Source: Acidobacteria bacterium UBA7540 (GTDB lineage: Bacteria; Acidobacteriota; Terriglobia; UBA7540). From it: a stretch of 64,000 nt of DNA. A program made the translations under genes and the position numbers. How positions within the stretch are numbered: position 1 is the stretch's first letter; each line of letters begins with the position of its first letter. Below, piece by piece: positions 1 to 6,945 of the stretch. A model generated the notes under the pieces. It was given only the letters and a program-made list of their open reading frames with translations. It had not been told where the DNA came from and searched no databases. The stretch spans positions 1 through 64,000 of the forward strand of contig DLMI01000046.1 in the NCBI GenBank assembly GCA_002478145.1, read 5' to 3'.

Positions 1-614
1 ACCTTCATCGGAATCAGCAATATATGGTCGGGGTCAGGATTTCCCATCATACGCTTGCGCTCGCAGCCGATACACTCAGCCGGGCTGTAGCGCGTCTCTT
101 CCTGCGTGTTGGCATAAATCTTATGGAGCATGGCGTAATCAATATCTGCGCCGAATGCATCCTCGACGGCATTCAAGTACACCTTGAGACCGTCTGTCGT
201 CAGTTGCACGCGACTGGCAAGGCGACCGGCCAAGTCTTCGATAAAATGCTTAGCTGTGATTCCGTCGCGCCCGCCAAGCATCCAGGAAACGGCCAGCTTG
301 GTATCCGCGTCGATTGCCGTCCAGGTCCAGATGTCGCCAGCTTGATGCTTCTCGGAAATCTCCGGCGTTACGTTCTTCTGCCTTGCATACACGAAGCTCC
401 AAATCTCGTCACACTGGATGTGCTTGCTCTTGATGTTGCGAAGCTCACGGTCCTCATAGCTAGCGCACAGATTGCCGACTTCCAACAGTAGCCTAGCAAT
501 CGTGTTCTTGGCTACGCCAGTGATTCGCACCGTTGAGCGGATGGAATTTCCCTCAACGATACATCGGATGACCTCGGCTCGTTTTTGGTTAGGTAGTCTG
601 TTGATACTGACCAT
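1..614 (-). CDS. IS1-family transposase, 3' end beyond window
   Basis: The frame is open from an ATG at 614 down to base 1, giving 204 codons with no stop, so the C-terminus lies outside the window. The N-terminus has a helix-turn-helix-like stretch (SIRSTVRITGVAKNTIARLL) followed by CDEIWSFV, GDIWTWTAIDADTKL and QLTTDGLKVYL. This is the pattern of the IS1-type DDE transposases common in environmental bacteria. The Asp of CDEIW and the Asp of TTDG fit the first two catalytic acids; the final acid would be off the edge. The protein would cut and join the ends of its own insertion sequence. No terminal inverted repeat could be identified just upstream of the start, so the element boundary is unknown. 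The frame is intact as far as seen. Confidence 0.85.
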   Translation of the reverse strand, partial: MVSINRLPNQKRAEVIRCIVEGNSIRSTVRITGVAKNTIARLLLEVGNLCASYEDRELRNIKSKHIQCDEIWSFVYARQKNVTPEISEKHQAGDIWTWTAIDADTKLAVSWMLGGRDGITAKHFIEDLAGRLASRVQLTTDGLKVYLNAVEDAFGADIDYAMLHKIYANTQEETRYSPAECIGCERKRMMGNPDPDHILLIPMK

Positions 615-695
615 TATGCATGAGCGTGTAAGCAATGTCAAGAAGAAAATGCACCCGTTTGAAATCAAGCATCATCAAGCGAGAACCAATTCTCC

Positions 696-992
696 TCAGG
701 GTTCTTTGGTGGGAAGCACTTCCTGGGAAGTCGCTACAGTTGCAGGCGGGTTAACTTTAGCAGCGTCAACGGTCAAGTTCGTCGGTGAGTCGGTTTTTTG
801 AATGCCGATCTTATTTACTACGTTAATAACTGCTGGCTGAAACACCTTGGAATCAGGCGTCACGGGGATGTTGGCGACTCCGAAGCCGAACTCTATATAT
901 ATGGCCCAAAGCCCCTCGTGGATGTCCAACTGCTTTATCAGCGTTTCCACAATTTCGTTAAATCCGAAGGAATAGATCTTTGTTTCAGGCAT
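696..992 (-). CDS. Conserved hypothetical protein, last gene of XRE cassette
   Basis: A 98-residue protein with no signal peptide or membrane segment. Its start overlaps the end of the upstream XRE-regulator gene by 8 bases, so the two are probably translationally coupled. The N-terminal half (FNEIVETLIKQLDIHEGLWA, then IYIEFGFGVANI) and the later NLTVDAAKVNPP resemble a small family of unknown function that I recall from acidobacterial genomes; that is memory, not a search. The C-terminus is rich in Thr, Pro and Glu and is probably disordered. Its place in a three-gene overlapping unit suggests a partner of the regulator and the upstream protein. No function can be assigned. Confidence 0.65.
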   Translation of the reverse strand: MPETKIYSFGFNEIVETLIKQLDIHEGLWAIYIEFGFGVANIPVTPDSKVFQPAVINVVNKIGIQKTDSPTNLTVDAAKVNPPATVATSQEVLPTKEP

Positions 993-1572
993 AGATCGCG
1001 TTGCTCCCCGTCTTGTCGATCAACAATGAAACAGGAACCTCACATTCGGCATAAGTGAACTCAAAGCTGGCCTTGCTCCAATAGACAGAATACGCGTTGC
1101 CCCACGGGTCTACGCTGCCAGTGACCATGGGGAAAGACAACTGCTGATTTGCTATCCAATGAACAGAGACCGCCGTGACAGAGATTACTTGGAAATTGTT
1201 TGCCAATTCCCAATAATCATGCGGCCTGCCAGCCTTTTGCCAGCACATGCTGAATATCTCGGAATTCACCGGGCCGTGGAAGTCCTCGGGGTCATCGTCG
1301 TCATAGGCGACAAGACCGACCTTAACGCCGACAGCGCGCGCATACCTAACAATTGTTCTCAGAGTTAGGTTCTGAGGACTATTTAGAACGCGAGAAACCG
1401 CGCTCTCGGTCACGCCCAGCCTCTCTGCCAACTCCGCTTGGCTGATTGGACTCGATTCCATTTTCTTCTCTAGCTGCGTGAGAAAATCGAACGTGATCCT
1501 GTGAAGGAACGCGTCATCGCTTGCGGCGGTCCAGTGATGCTCTGGCTCCAAATGTTGGATTGATTGCTCCAC
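985..1572 (-). CDS. XRE-family HTH protein, antitoxin-like
   Basis: A 195-residue protein starting at a GTG that follows a GAGGGGGA ribosome-binding site. A helix-turn-helix of the Cro/C1 type lies at about residues 44-63 (SQAELAERLGVTESAVSRVL), followed by a typical antitoxin-like stretch (LRTIVRYARAVGVKVGLVAY). The remaining 100 residues form an uncharacterised domain rich in aromatic residues. It overlaps the upstream 172-residue gene by 59 bases and the downstream 98-residue gene by 8. DNA binding and autoregulation of the cassette are likely by analogy with HigA/XRE antitoxins. The long C-terminal domain is unusual for a plain antitoxin and may bind the partner protein. The family-level call is firm, but the antitoxin role is inferred. 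Confidence 0.75.
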   Translation of the reverse strand: MEQSIQHLEPEHHWTAASDDAFLHRITFDFLTQLEKKMESSPISQAELAERLGVTESAVSRVLNSPQNLTLRTIVRYARAVGVKVGLVAYDDDDPEDFHGPVNSEIFSMCWQKAGRPHDYWELANNFQVISVTAVSVHWIANQQLSFPMVTGSVDPWGNAYSVYWSKASFEFTYAECEVPVSLLIDKTGSNAIYA

Positions 1573-2032
1573 GAGTCCCCCTCTCTGTGGTCTGAAACAG
1601 GTCGCGTACTGCCTGGATTACTTCCTCCTTTACTCGCAGTCGGTTAATCTTGTTGAGTATCGTGAAATCCGTACTTTCATCATTCTTCCAATCATAGCAA
1701 ACCAGCACGCAAGCTCTAAATCTCAGATCGGACTCTGGCCTAGGATGAATTAAGAAACCGTAAAAGTGATGATAAGTCCCCGCATCTTTCCACTTGAATA
1801 CAAAACACTCCTTGTATTCAGGCAAGTCGGGCCAACCGTGGAAGTATTTCTTGCAGATACCGCCTCCAACCCAATAGTCAAACTGATTCCGCAGGCGCTC
1901 ATTCCACCTTACCTTGAGACCATCGAACTTCTGCCGAGCATCCAGGAATTCGTCCTCTTGGCACTCAAGAAACGCAAGTCCTTGGCGCAGGCTGGAGTGA
2001 ACGCCTCGGATCAACGTTGCAGAGTACGCCAT
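1514..2032 (-). CDS. Unknown protein, first gene of XRE cassette, possible toxin
   Basis: A 172-residue protein with an ATG start and AGGA about 8 bases upstream. It is rich in aromatic and basic residues. A central segment (YHHFYGFLIHP, then RFRACVLVCYDWKNDESTD) is loosely like the beta strands of RelE/HigB-type toxins, which often precede an XRE antitoxin. However, it is longer than HigB (about 100 residues), and I see no clear catalytic signature. The 59-base overlap with the downstream regulator is large, and the C-terminal residues in that overlap (RGTRGAINPTF onward) look like low-complexity read-through. The order 'unknown gene then XRE gene' supports a toxin-antitoxin-like or defence role. 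No reaction is proposed. Confidence 0.6.
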   Translation of the reverse strand: MAYSATLIRGVHSSLRQGLAFLECQEDEFLDARQKFDGLKVRWNERLRNQFDYWVGGGICKKYFHGWPDLPEYKECFVFKWKDAGTYHHFYGFLIHPRPESDLRFRACVLVCYDWKNDESTDFTILNKINRLRVKEEVIQAVRDLFQTTERGTRGAINPTFGARASLDRRKR

Positions 2033-2119
2033 TTGTTGTCCTAAGACTCACGGCTAAAAGTTTACATATATCTGAAGTCTGTGTCAAGTGGAATTTTTAT
2101 GAACTTAAGTCGTCTAATA

Positions 2120-2368
2120 TCAACGTCTTCCCCATCGTGCCCGTGCAGCCTTTCGCGCGATTTCAGCCCTCTTTTTCGCTGATAGGACTTTGGCTCTCTG
2201 AATCCCTCCCTTCTGTCCCCCTATACGTCCCAGGGCTACAGCGTGCGGGTTTTTACCTTCATCCGGGTTTTCCAGCGGCGTACCGTCTAGGTGCTCGCCA
2301 TTGGCCCGTTCAACAACTGAACGGGCAACGGTTACGAAATCATGGTCTTTGCTTGAGCGTGTAGGCAC
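2120..2368 (-). CDS. Small basic protein, KNPHAVALGRIGG family
   Basis: An 82-residue protein from a GTG start without an obvious ribosome-binding site. The C-terminal half is strongly basic (GGQKGGIQRAKVLSAKKRAE and IARKAARARW) and resembles short histone-H1-like or plasmid-associated basic proteins annotated as hypothetical in many environmental genomes. The conserved core KNPHAVALGRIGG is the reason for calling it real. A nucleic-acid-binding role is plausible from charge but unproven. It lies alone between the XRE cassette and two small genes on the opposite strand. Confidence 0.55.
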   Translation of the reverse strand: MPTRSSKDHDFVTVARSVVERANGEHLDGTPLENPDEGKNPHAVALGRIGGQKGGIQRAKVLSAKKRAEIARKAARARWGRR

Positions 2369-2377
2369 TGAATAAGT

Positions 2378-2635
2378 ATGGCCCTCACTTCTGAATGCGT
2401 CAAGAGAAGAAAGGGGAATTATACCTTTTATATGCTCGGGAAAGCGCAGAACGGAAGGGTTAGACCCGTCCGAGAAATAGTGCCTCGTTTAAAGATTCTG
2501 CCTGTCGCCAAGGTGGTCGGGGACAACGGCTACCTAATGGGGTGGGATGTTGTGGATCAAAACTCAGAAAAGCTATGCAGCGACCGCTACGTGTGGGTGA
2601 GCACAAAAGAAATAGAGTGTGAGGTTGAAGAATAG
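2378..2635 (+). CDS. Small hypothetical protein
   Basis: An 85-residue reading frame from ATG, with no clear ribosome-binding site. It is hydrophilic, with a plausible globular composition (VAKVVGDNGYLMGWDVVD) and an acidic tail (KEIECEVEE). I do not recognise a family. It ends 28 bases before the start of the GIY-YIG gene on the same strand, so they may be co-transcribed. It is kept because composition and spacing look gene-like, but it could be spurious. Confidence 0.4.
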   Translation: MALTSECVKRRKGNYTFYMLGKAQNGRVRPVREIVPRLKILPVAKVVGDNGYLMGWDVVDQNSEKLCSDRYVWVSTKEIECEVEE

Positions 2636-2663
2636 CTATCTACTAATCACGGAGGTGTGTATA

Positions 2664-2957
2664 ATGATCGCTCCTGGACAAAGTGGTTACACATTCGACT
2701 TTAATTCTATCACTTCCTTCGTGCCATCCCAATCTGGCGTCTATGCGATATATAACCAGCAAAGCTGGATTTATGTTGGAGAGGGTCCGGACATTAGAGC
2801 GAGACTATTGGCCCACCTCAACGGCGACAATCCTTGCATTCTGAACTATGGGGCGACGGGTTTTCAATTTGAACCCGTGGTCGCTGATCAGCGCGTTGCT
2901 CGTCAGGATGCGCTGATACTTCAGCTTGGGCCGGCGTGCAACAAGAAGCTTGGCTGA
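2664..2957 (+). CDS. GIY-YIG-like domain protein
   Basis: A 97-residue single-domain protein. The start chosen is the ATG at 2664 because it follows a strong GGAGG at 2651; a longer frame begins at 2619 without such a site. The fold signature is SGVYAIYNQQSWIYVGEG (GVY...IYVGE standing for GIY-YIG), then DIRARLLAHL with a conserved Arg, and a late VADQRVARQDALILQLGPAC that matches the end of a small GIY-YIG family. In GIY-YIG nucleases these residues bind a metal and cut DNA; whether this minimal version cuts is unknown. It lies in an accessory region next to an XRE cassette and a transposase, so a mobile or defence setting is likely. Confidence 0.7.
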   Translation: MIAPGQSGYTFDFNSITSFVPSQSGVYAIYNQQSWIYVGEGPDIRARLLAHLNGDNPCILNYGATGFQFEPVVADQRVARQDALILQLGPACNKKLG

Positions 2958-3225
2958 AACCTACGCCGTCTAGCCTCCCGGTCAGACGGCTGAAATAGAT
3001 GTCCAAGCCGTTGACTTGAACCACCGTGAAGAGTACGCCAGTTCTTACAGAGATAGATGCCTTACAGATGCCAGCCTTGTAATCGCACGGGCGTACAAAG
3101 CCTGGAATTCGCACCCAGTTAAGCGTGGCTCCTAAGTCCATCCTGAGGCGCTGCGGCAGGAACCTGATTCTAATCCAGAGAGTTTTCAGCAATTCGAGTG
3201 CCATTCTACTTTTGGCCAGATTCAA
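2818..3225 (-). CDS. Possible small conserved protein, doubtful boundaries
   Basis: A 135-residue frame convergent with, and overlapping by 140 bases, the GIY-YIG gene. Its central part (VRTGVLFTVVQVNGLDIYFS then RLTGRLDGVGFSQ) resembles a small hypothetical family I recall from acidobacteria. The last 40 residues, which lie antisense to the GIY-YIG gene, look like noise. The likely reading is a real small gene whose original stop has been lost, or a decaying copy. The true start is unclear. The 2958-3410 stretch holds nothing else I can support. Confidence 0.35.
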   Translation of the reverse strand: MNLAKSRMALELLKTLWIRIRFLPQRLRMDLGATLNWVRIPGFVRPCDYKAGICKASISVRTGVLFTVVQVNGLDIYFSRLTGRLDGVGFSQASCCTPAQAEVSAHPDEQRADQRPRVQIENPSPHSSECKDCRR

Positions 3226-3415
3226 ACTGACCCACTACCAAACCGGCTGGCAAGCCACCGGCTGGCCGTCTCGGCATAACGGACCCAAAACGCTGTCAGC
3301 AACTTACGCTGGCTGCGGCTCTTCAACAGCAAGAGGCAACAGGCACTGGGGGGTGGAAGCAGTCTAGAATTCAGAATCGCCCGCGCCCCCGCCGGGTTGT
3401 CTCACCGGACCGCTG

Positions 3416-3640
3416 GCCCGCATTTCTCACCACGGGTCTGGAAGGGCGGGGCTTCAGCCCCGCCGTTACAAGGCCTTCCTGATTATTCCTGTATTCCGTG
3501 CCCCGCGCAGTCCCGCGCCTGCGGGACTGCGCGGGGCACGGGACCAACAGAGGGTGGGAGCCGCGATTTCGGCGGGGCTGAAGCCCCGCCCTTCCGGCAG
3601 CCCCCTGAGAGCGTCCAAAACGTCGGTGAGAAATGCGGGC
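3416..3640. repeat. Nested palindromic element with three perfect inverted repeats
   Basis: Three inverted repeats share one centre. The outer arms (16 bases) are 3416-3431 and 3625-3640. The middle arms (25 bases) are 3440-3464 and 3571-3595, each built around GGGGCTTCAGCCCC. The inner hairpin has 21-base arms, 3496-3516 and 3521-3541, with a 4-base loop. All arms are exact. The region is non-coding and sits downstream of the Fe-ADH gene. It could act as a terminator, but the architecture is that of a REP/BIME-like or MITE-like mobile palindrome. Confidence 0.85.
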
Positions 3641-3653
3641 TCACCGCGCGGCG

Positions 3654-4808
3654 CTACAAGGCACTAGTCAATAGCTGGCGCAGCTCATCCATAGTGAGCG
3701 TGATGGGATTGCCTTTGGTGCTGCTGGCTCTTGAGGCTTTTTCGACAAGGGTGGGCACGTCGCGTTCCTGAATTCCGTATGAACTCAGAGGAGGAATCTG
3801 CAATTCCTGGCACAGTCGGCGAACCCACTCGATTCCCTCTTCGGCGGTGGCGTCCGGCTCACCGGTGAGCAGACGCGCCACGGTTTCATAACGGCGCAGC
3901 GTCTCACCTTCCGGGGCGCGAGCGCGGGAGGCACGAATGTTGACGGCCATCCCATGCGGCAGCAGCGCGGCGCAAATGGCTCCGTGCGGGGCGTCGAACA
4001 TTCCGCCCAGCGGCGCGGCGAAGCCGTGGACCACACCCAGGCCGGCGTTGGCCAGCGCGAGTCCACCCAGCAGGCTTGCCAGCGACATGTCCTCACGAGC
4101 CGTGATGTCGCTCCCGGAGTGATAAGCCGGGCGCAGCGAGCGGCTGACACGCCGCATGCCCTCCAGGCAGAAGCCGTCGGTCAAGGGATTGGCGCGGATC
4201 GAGACGTAGGGCTCAATCAACTGCGTGAGTGCGTCGAGCCCCGTGCTGGCGGTGACCGCGGGCGGCAACTCGAGCGTCAACTCCGGATCCACCACTGCGA
4301 GGCGCGGCAGCATTAACGGGCTCCTCAGGCTCACCTTGACCTGGTGCTCTGGAGAAGCCAGTACGGCGTTGCGCGTGACTTCAGACCCGGTGCCGGCGGT
4401 CGTGGGCACGGCGATAAAGGGGACGGAAGGATGACGGAGAGGCTGGCCCTTGCCAATCACCTCCAGGTAATCGCCCAGCTCGCCGCCGTTGCTCAGCAGC
4501 GCCGCAATGGCTTTTCCTGCGTCGATGGCGCTCCCTCCGCCGAAAGCAATCACCAGATCGCACTGTTCCCGGCGGGCAAGTTCCACACCCTGACGAACCA
4601 AGGCAACAGAGGGTTCTGCTTGGATGGCCAAACTAATGCAGCCGATTCCCTCCCTTTTCATTGCCTCGAGCAGCAAGGCGGCACTTGCCGCCGGGCACCC
4701 TATGGCCAGCAGCGCTCGCCCGCCCATCTCTTTTGCGGCCGGGGCAACCTCGCGCACCACGCCGGGTCCGAAGAGGATGCGCGTGGCGGTGGCAAATTCG
4801 AAATGCAT
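3654..4808 (-). CDS. Iron-containing alcohol dehydrogenase family protein
   Basis: A 384-residue NAD(P)-dependent dehydrogenase of the Fe-ADH superfamily, the usual length. The start at 4808 is chosen because the upstream gene stops just 7 bases before it, with GGTGAGG in front; a start at 4844 would overlap. The cofactor loop is GGGSAIDAGKA at residues 90-100, and PTTAGTGSEVT follows at about 135. Metal ligands expected in the family are Asp192 (GLDAL), then a His four residues later, His261 (VVHGF) and His275 (DAPHG). The second ligand is Gln196 here (DALTQ), a substitution I also recall in one Fe-ADH subgroup. The substrate is unknown. It is co-oriented with a small monooxygenase gene, suggesting a shared detoxification or aldehyde/alcohol role. 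Confidence 0.85.
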   Translation of the reverse strand: MHFEFATATRILFGPGVVREVAPAAKEMGGRALLAIGCPAASAALLLEAMKREGIGCISLAIQAEPSVALVRQGVELARREQCDLVIAFGGGSAIDAGKAIAALLSNGGELGDYLEVIGKGQPLRHPSVPFIAVPTTAGTGSEVTRNAVLASPEHQVKVSLRSPLMLPRLAVVDPELTLELPPAVTASTGLDALTQLIEPYVSIRANPLTDGFCLEGMRRVSRSLRPAYHSGSDITAREDMSLASLLGGLALANAGLGVVHGFAAPLGGMFDAPHGAICAALLPHGMAVNIRASRARAPEGETLRRYETVARLLTGEPDATAEEGIEWVRRLCQELQIPPLSSYGIQERDVPTLVEKASRASSTKGNPITLTMDELRQLLTSAL

Positions 4809-4815
4809 CGCCGCC

Positions 4816-5121
4816 TCACCAGCCCTCATCCGCAGGAAAGACATTGGAATATTTTACACTCGTGCGGGGCTCCGCCATCATGGGGGTCACTTTATCGCGC
4901 CAAGCGGCGTAGTGCGCGGTCTCCTTGTGACGGGTGGCGGCTTCGTGGCTGCGATAAACCTCGACCAGCAGCAAGCGGGCAGGGTCATCGGCCTGCTGCA
5001 CCACGTCAAACCGGGCAATGCCCGGCTCCTGCACGCTGTGGCGCGCATTCTCGAGGCTGGCTTCCTTGAAGGCGTCAACGAATTCCGGTTTGACACGAAC
5101 ATGCACGTGAACGATAAGCAT
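4816..5121 (-). CDS. Antibiotic biosynthesis monooxygenase (ABM) domain protein
   Basis: A 101-residue cytoplasmic protein with the ferredoxin-like ABM fold. The start at 5121 is fixed by AAGGAGG about 5 bases upstream. The motif order fits the family: [18 protein letters not shown], then [37 protein letters not shown] and a C-terminal HYAAW. Relatives include LsrG and YgiN, small enzymes acting on quinones or signalling molecules without a bound cofactor. It sits 7 bases upstream of the Fe-ADH gene and forms an operon with it. The exact substrate cannot be told from the sequence. Confidence 0.85.
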   Translation of the reverse strand: MLIVHVHVRVKPEFVDAFKEASLENARHSVQEPGIARFDVVQQADDPARLLLVEVYRSHEAATRHKETAHYAAWRDKVTPMMAEPRTSVKYSNVFPADEGW

Positions 5122-5170
5122 GGATCCTCCTTCGCAATCAAGAACGGAGAGACTCGGGTAATGGGCCAAT

Positions 5171-5222
5171 TTGTAGCGGCGGCTTTACGCCGCCATTTGG
5201 CGAGGTAAACTCGCCGCTACAA
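5171..5222. repeat. Short palindromic element, GTAGCGGCG type
   Basis: Outer arms TTGTAGCGGCG (5171-5181) and CGCCGCTACAA (5212-5222) are exact complements. They enclose two smaller hairpins (GGCGG/CCGCC and GGCGAG-like/CTCGCC) with TTTAC and GTAAA-type loops. The same architecture recurs inside mnmG at 24809-24863, marking a dispersed family. It lies between the ABM gene and the M16 peptidase gene, in about 170 non-coding bases. Confidence 0.8.
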
Positions 5223-5292
5223 CATCACGTGGCGAGGTAACCTGTCCCGGATGTTTCGGGAACTCGCCGTTACCGTGGGCCGCCGCCAAGGC

Positions 5293-6558
5293 TTAGCAAG
5301 CCAAGTCGGCGCGGGTGAACCTGAAGTCGTTAATCGGCCCGAGGAAAGTGACCGCCAGCCGGTCGGGTTGGAAGAACTCGCGCGCCACTTCCAGGACTTC
5401 GGGGGAAGTAACCTCGTCGACGCGCTGGGAGGTCTCGTCCAGCGAGATGTAGCGCCCGAAATACATTTCCTGCCGAGCCACGTTCGACATGCGGCTCCCC
5501 GTAGTCTCCAGACTGAGCAGAAGGTTACCCTTCAGATAGTCTTTGGCATGCTGGAGTTCCTGGTCGCTGATGGCCTCGGACTTCAACTTTCGGAACTCAT
5601 CGAGAATAAGGCCCAGGACTTGGCGCGCGTTCTCCAGCGCTGTGCCTGCGTAGACGCTCAGGCAACCGGCATCGCGGAAGCTGCTGAGGCCGGAGAAAAC
5701 CGCGTAGGCAAGCCCCCGCTTCTCCCGAATGTTCTGAAAGAGCCGCGAGCTCATCCCGCCACCGAGCACGGTGTTGAGGATGTAACAGGCAAAGCGCTTC
5801 TCGTGCGGCTGCGGGTAAGAAGGCGCGCCCACACAGAGGTGAACCTGTTCAAGCTCTTTCTTATGCCGATGGCGGATGCTGGGGTGGGGCGTGGGCGGGG
5901 GACCGTCGTCAGCCGCAGGCCCGCAAGGCAGGTCGCCAAAGGACTTGGCAACCAGATCCACGAAGCGCGCGTGCTCGACGTTTCCCGCGGCGGCGAGCAG
6001 CGTGCTGTTGGGCGTGTAATGGCGGTGGAAATAGTCGCGCAGCCGTTCTCGGTTGAAGCTGCCCACCGTGCGGCGAGTACCCAGAATGGGCCTGCCCAGA
6101 GCGTGCCCACGCCAGTAGCTCTGCGTGAACATCTCGTGCACGAGGTCGTCCGGCGTGTCCTCCACCATCTTGATCTCTTCCTGGATGACCCTCGATTCCT
6201 TGAGGATGTCTTCAGGTTGAAAGAGAGGATTGATGAACAGGTCGGAAAGGATATCGAAGGCCCGCGGCACGTGCTCGTCCAAAGCCTTGACGGAGAAGCT
6301 CGTACACTCCTTGGCCGTAAAAGCGTCCAGATGGCCGCCGATCGAGTCTGCCTCACGGGCAATCTGCTCCGCACTCCGGTTCTTGGTCCCCTTGAAGACC
6401 ATGTGCTCGATGAAATGCGAGATGCCGTTCTCCTCCTCGCCTTCTTGCCGCGACCCGGTTCTCAACCAAATGCCCATGGAGACGGAGCGGACGGCGGGCA
6501 TCGCCTCAGTGAGAATTGTGAGGCCATTGGGGAGAACGTCTTTGCGAACTTCCGACAT
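5293..6558 (-). CDS. M16-family zinc metallopeptidase (insulinase/processing-peptidase type)
   Basis: A 421-residue single-chain M16B-type peptidase. The start at 6558 (MSEVRKDVLPNGL) is chosen for the GAGGGGAA site in front and for family agreement; a 16-residue longer version exists. The inverted zinc motif HFIEH is at residues 48-52, and the third ligand Glu128 lies 76 residues further, in VIQEEIKMVED, exactly as expected. The C-terminal half carries the usual YAVFSGLSSFRDAGCLSVYA substrate-binding region. The family degrades peptides and signal sequences; many Acidobacteria and Firmicutes carry such a gene near housekeeping loci. There is no signal peptide, so it is probably cytoplasmic. 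It stands alone and is divergent from tRNA-Ile. Confidence 0.92.
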   Translation of the reverse strand: MSEVRKDVLPNGLTILTEAMPAVRSVSMGIWLRTGSRQEGEEENGISHFIEHMVFKGTKNRSAEQIAREADSIGGHLDAFTAKECTSFSVKALDEHVPRAFDILSDLFINPLFQPEDILKESRVIQEEIKMVEDTPDDLVHEMFTQSYWRGHALGRPILGTRRTVGSFNRERLRDYFHRHYTPNSTLLAAAGNVEHARFVDLVAKSFGDLPCGPAADDGPPPTPHPSIRHRHKKELEQVHLCVGAPSYPQPHEKRFACYILNTVLGGGMSSRLFQNIREKRGLAYAVFSGLSSFRDAGCLSVYAGTALENARQVLGLILDEFRKLKSEAISDQELQHAKDYLKGNLLLSLETTGSRMSNVARQEMYFGRYISLDETSQRVDEVTSPEVLEVAREFFQPDRLAVTFLGPINDFRFTRADLAC

Positions 6559-6689
6559 GTAGATTCCCCTCGATATTTGAAAGATTCTACCCGGCGCGTG
6601 GGCCAAGCTATAGGCGGCGCCTAGCCTGCAACTATTTGTACCACATGGCTAGGGAAAAGGCCATGAAAACACAAATGGAGGGATTCCGC

Positions 6690-6718
6690 TTGCGTGAAGC
6701 TGATCCTCCGCCTATACT
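6690..6718 (+). promoter_or_regulatory. Sigma-70-type promoter for tRNA-Ile
   Basis: TTGCGT at 6690-6695 and TATACT at 6713-6718 are separated by exactly 17 bases. The pair lies about 55 bases upstream of the tRNA-Ile gene and points towards it. Inferred from consensus match only. Confidence 0.55.
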
Positions 6719-6773
6719 TGGTAAGTCTTCCGCTTGCCAGTCGCGGGTTGCCCAAGCAACTGCAACCGCGCGC

Positions 6774-6850
6774 GGGCCTGTAGCTCAGGTGGCTAGAGCG
6801 CACCCCTGATAAGGGTGAGGTCGGTAGTTCAACTCTACCCAGGCCCACCA
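6774..6850 (+). tRNA. tRNA-Ile (GAT anticodon)
   Basis: A 77-base cloverleaf with an encoded CCA end. The acceptor pairs are GGGCCTG with CAGGCCC, the D arm is GCTCAGGTGGCTAGAGC, the anticodon stem-loop CCCCTGATAAGGG presents GAT, and the T arm contains GTTCAACT. The strong acceptor pairing and standard loop lengths make it a functional-looking tRNA-Ile(GAU). It is not next to rRNA genes here, unlike in many bacteria. Confidence 0.93.
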
Positions 6851-6865
6851 GGATTCATCTGGTTG

Positions 6866-6936
6866 GATGGAGCAGTTGGCTAGAGCGTCCCGATAAATCG
6901 GGAAGGTCGGTAGTTCAACTCTACCCAGGCCCACCA
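6866..6936 (+). pseudogene. Broken duplicate of tRNA-Ile
   Basis: The last 33 bases (6904-6936), including the T arm and CCA, are identical to those of tRNA-Ile (6818-6850), and GGCTAGAGCG of the D arm is also kept. The 5' acceptor strand no longer pairs with the 3' strand. The anticodon arm is replaced by TCCCGATAAATCGGGA, which gives a six-base loop. It is therefore a recombined or decayed copy, unlikely to be charged as a tRNA. Confidence 0.75.
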
Positions 6937-6945
6937 AGCGATTCA

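Noticed and set aside
5251..6624. Long plus-strand frame antisense to the M16 peptidase gene
   Set aside because: The minus strand encodes a complete M16 enzyme with all zinc ligands; the antisense frame is a GC-driven shadow.
6866..6936. Second functional tRNA-Ile
   Set aside because: The acceptor stem does not pair and the anticodon loop has six bases, so it is listed as a pseudogene.
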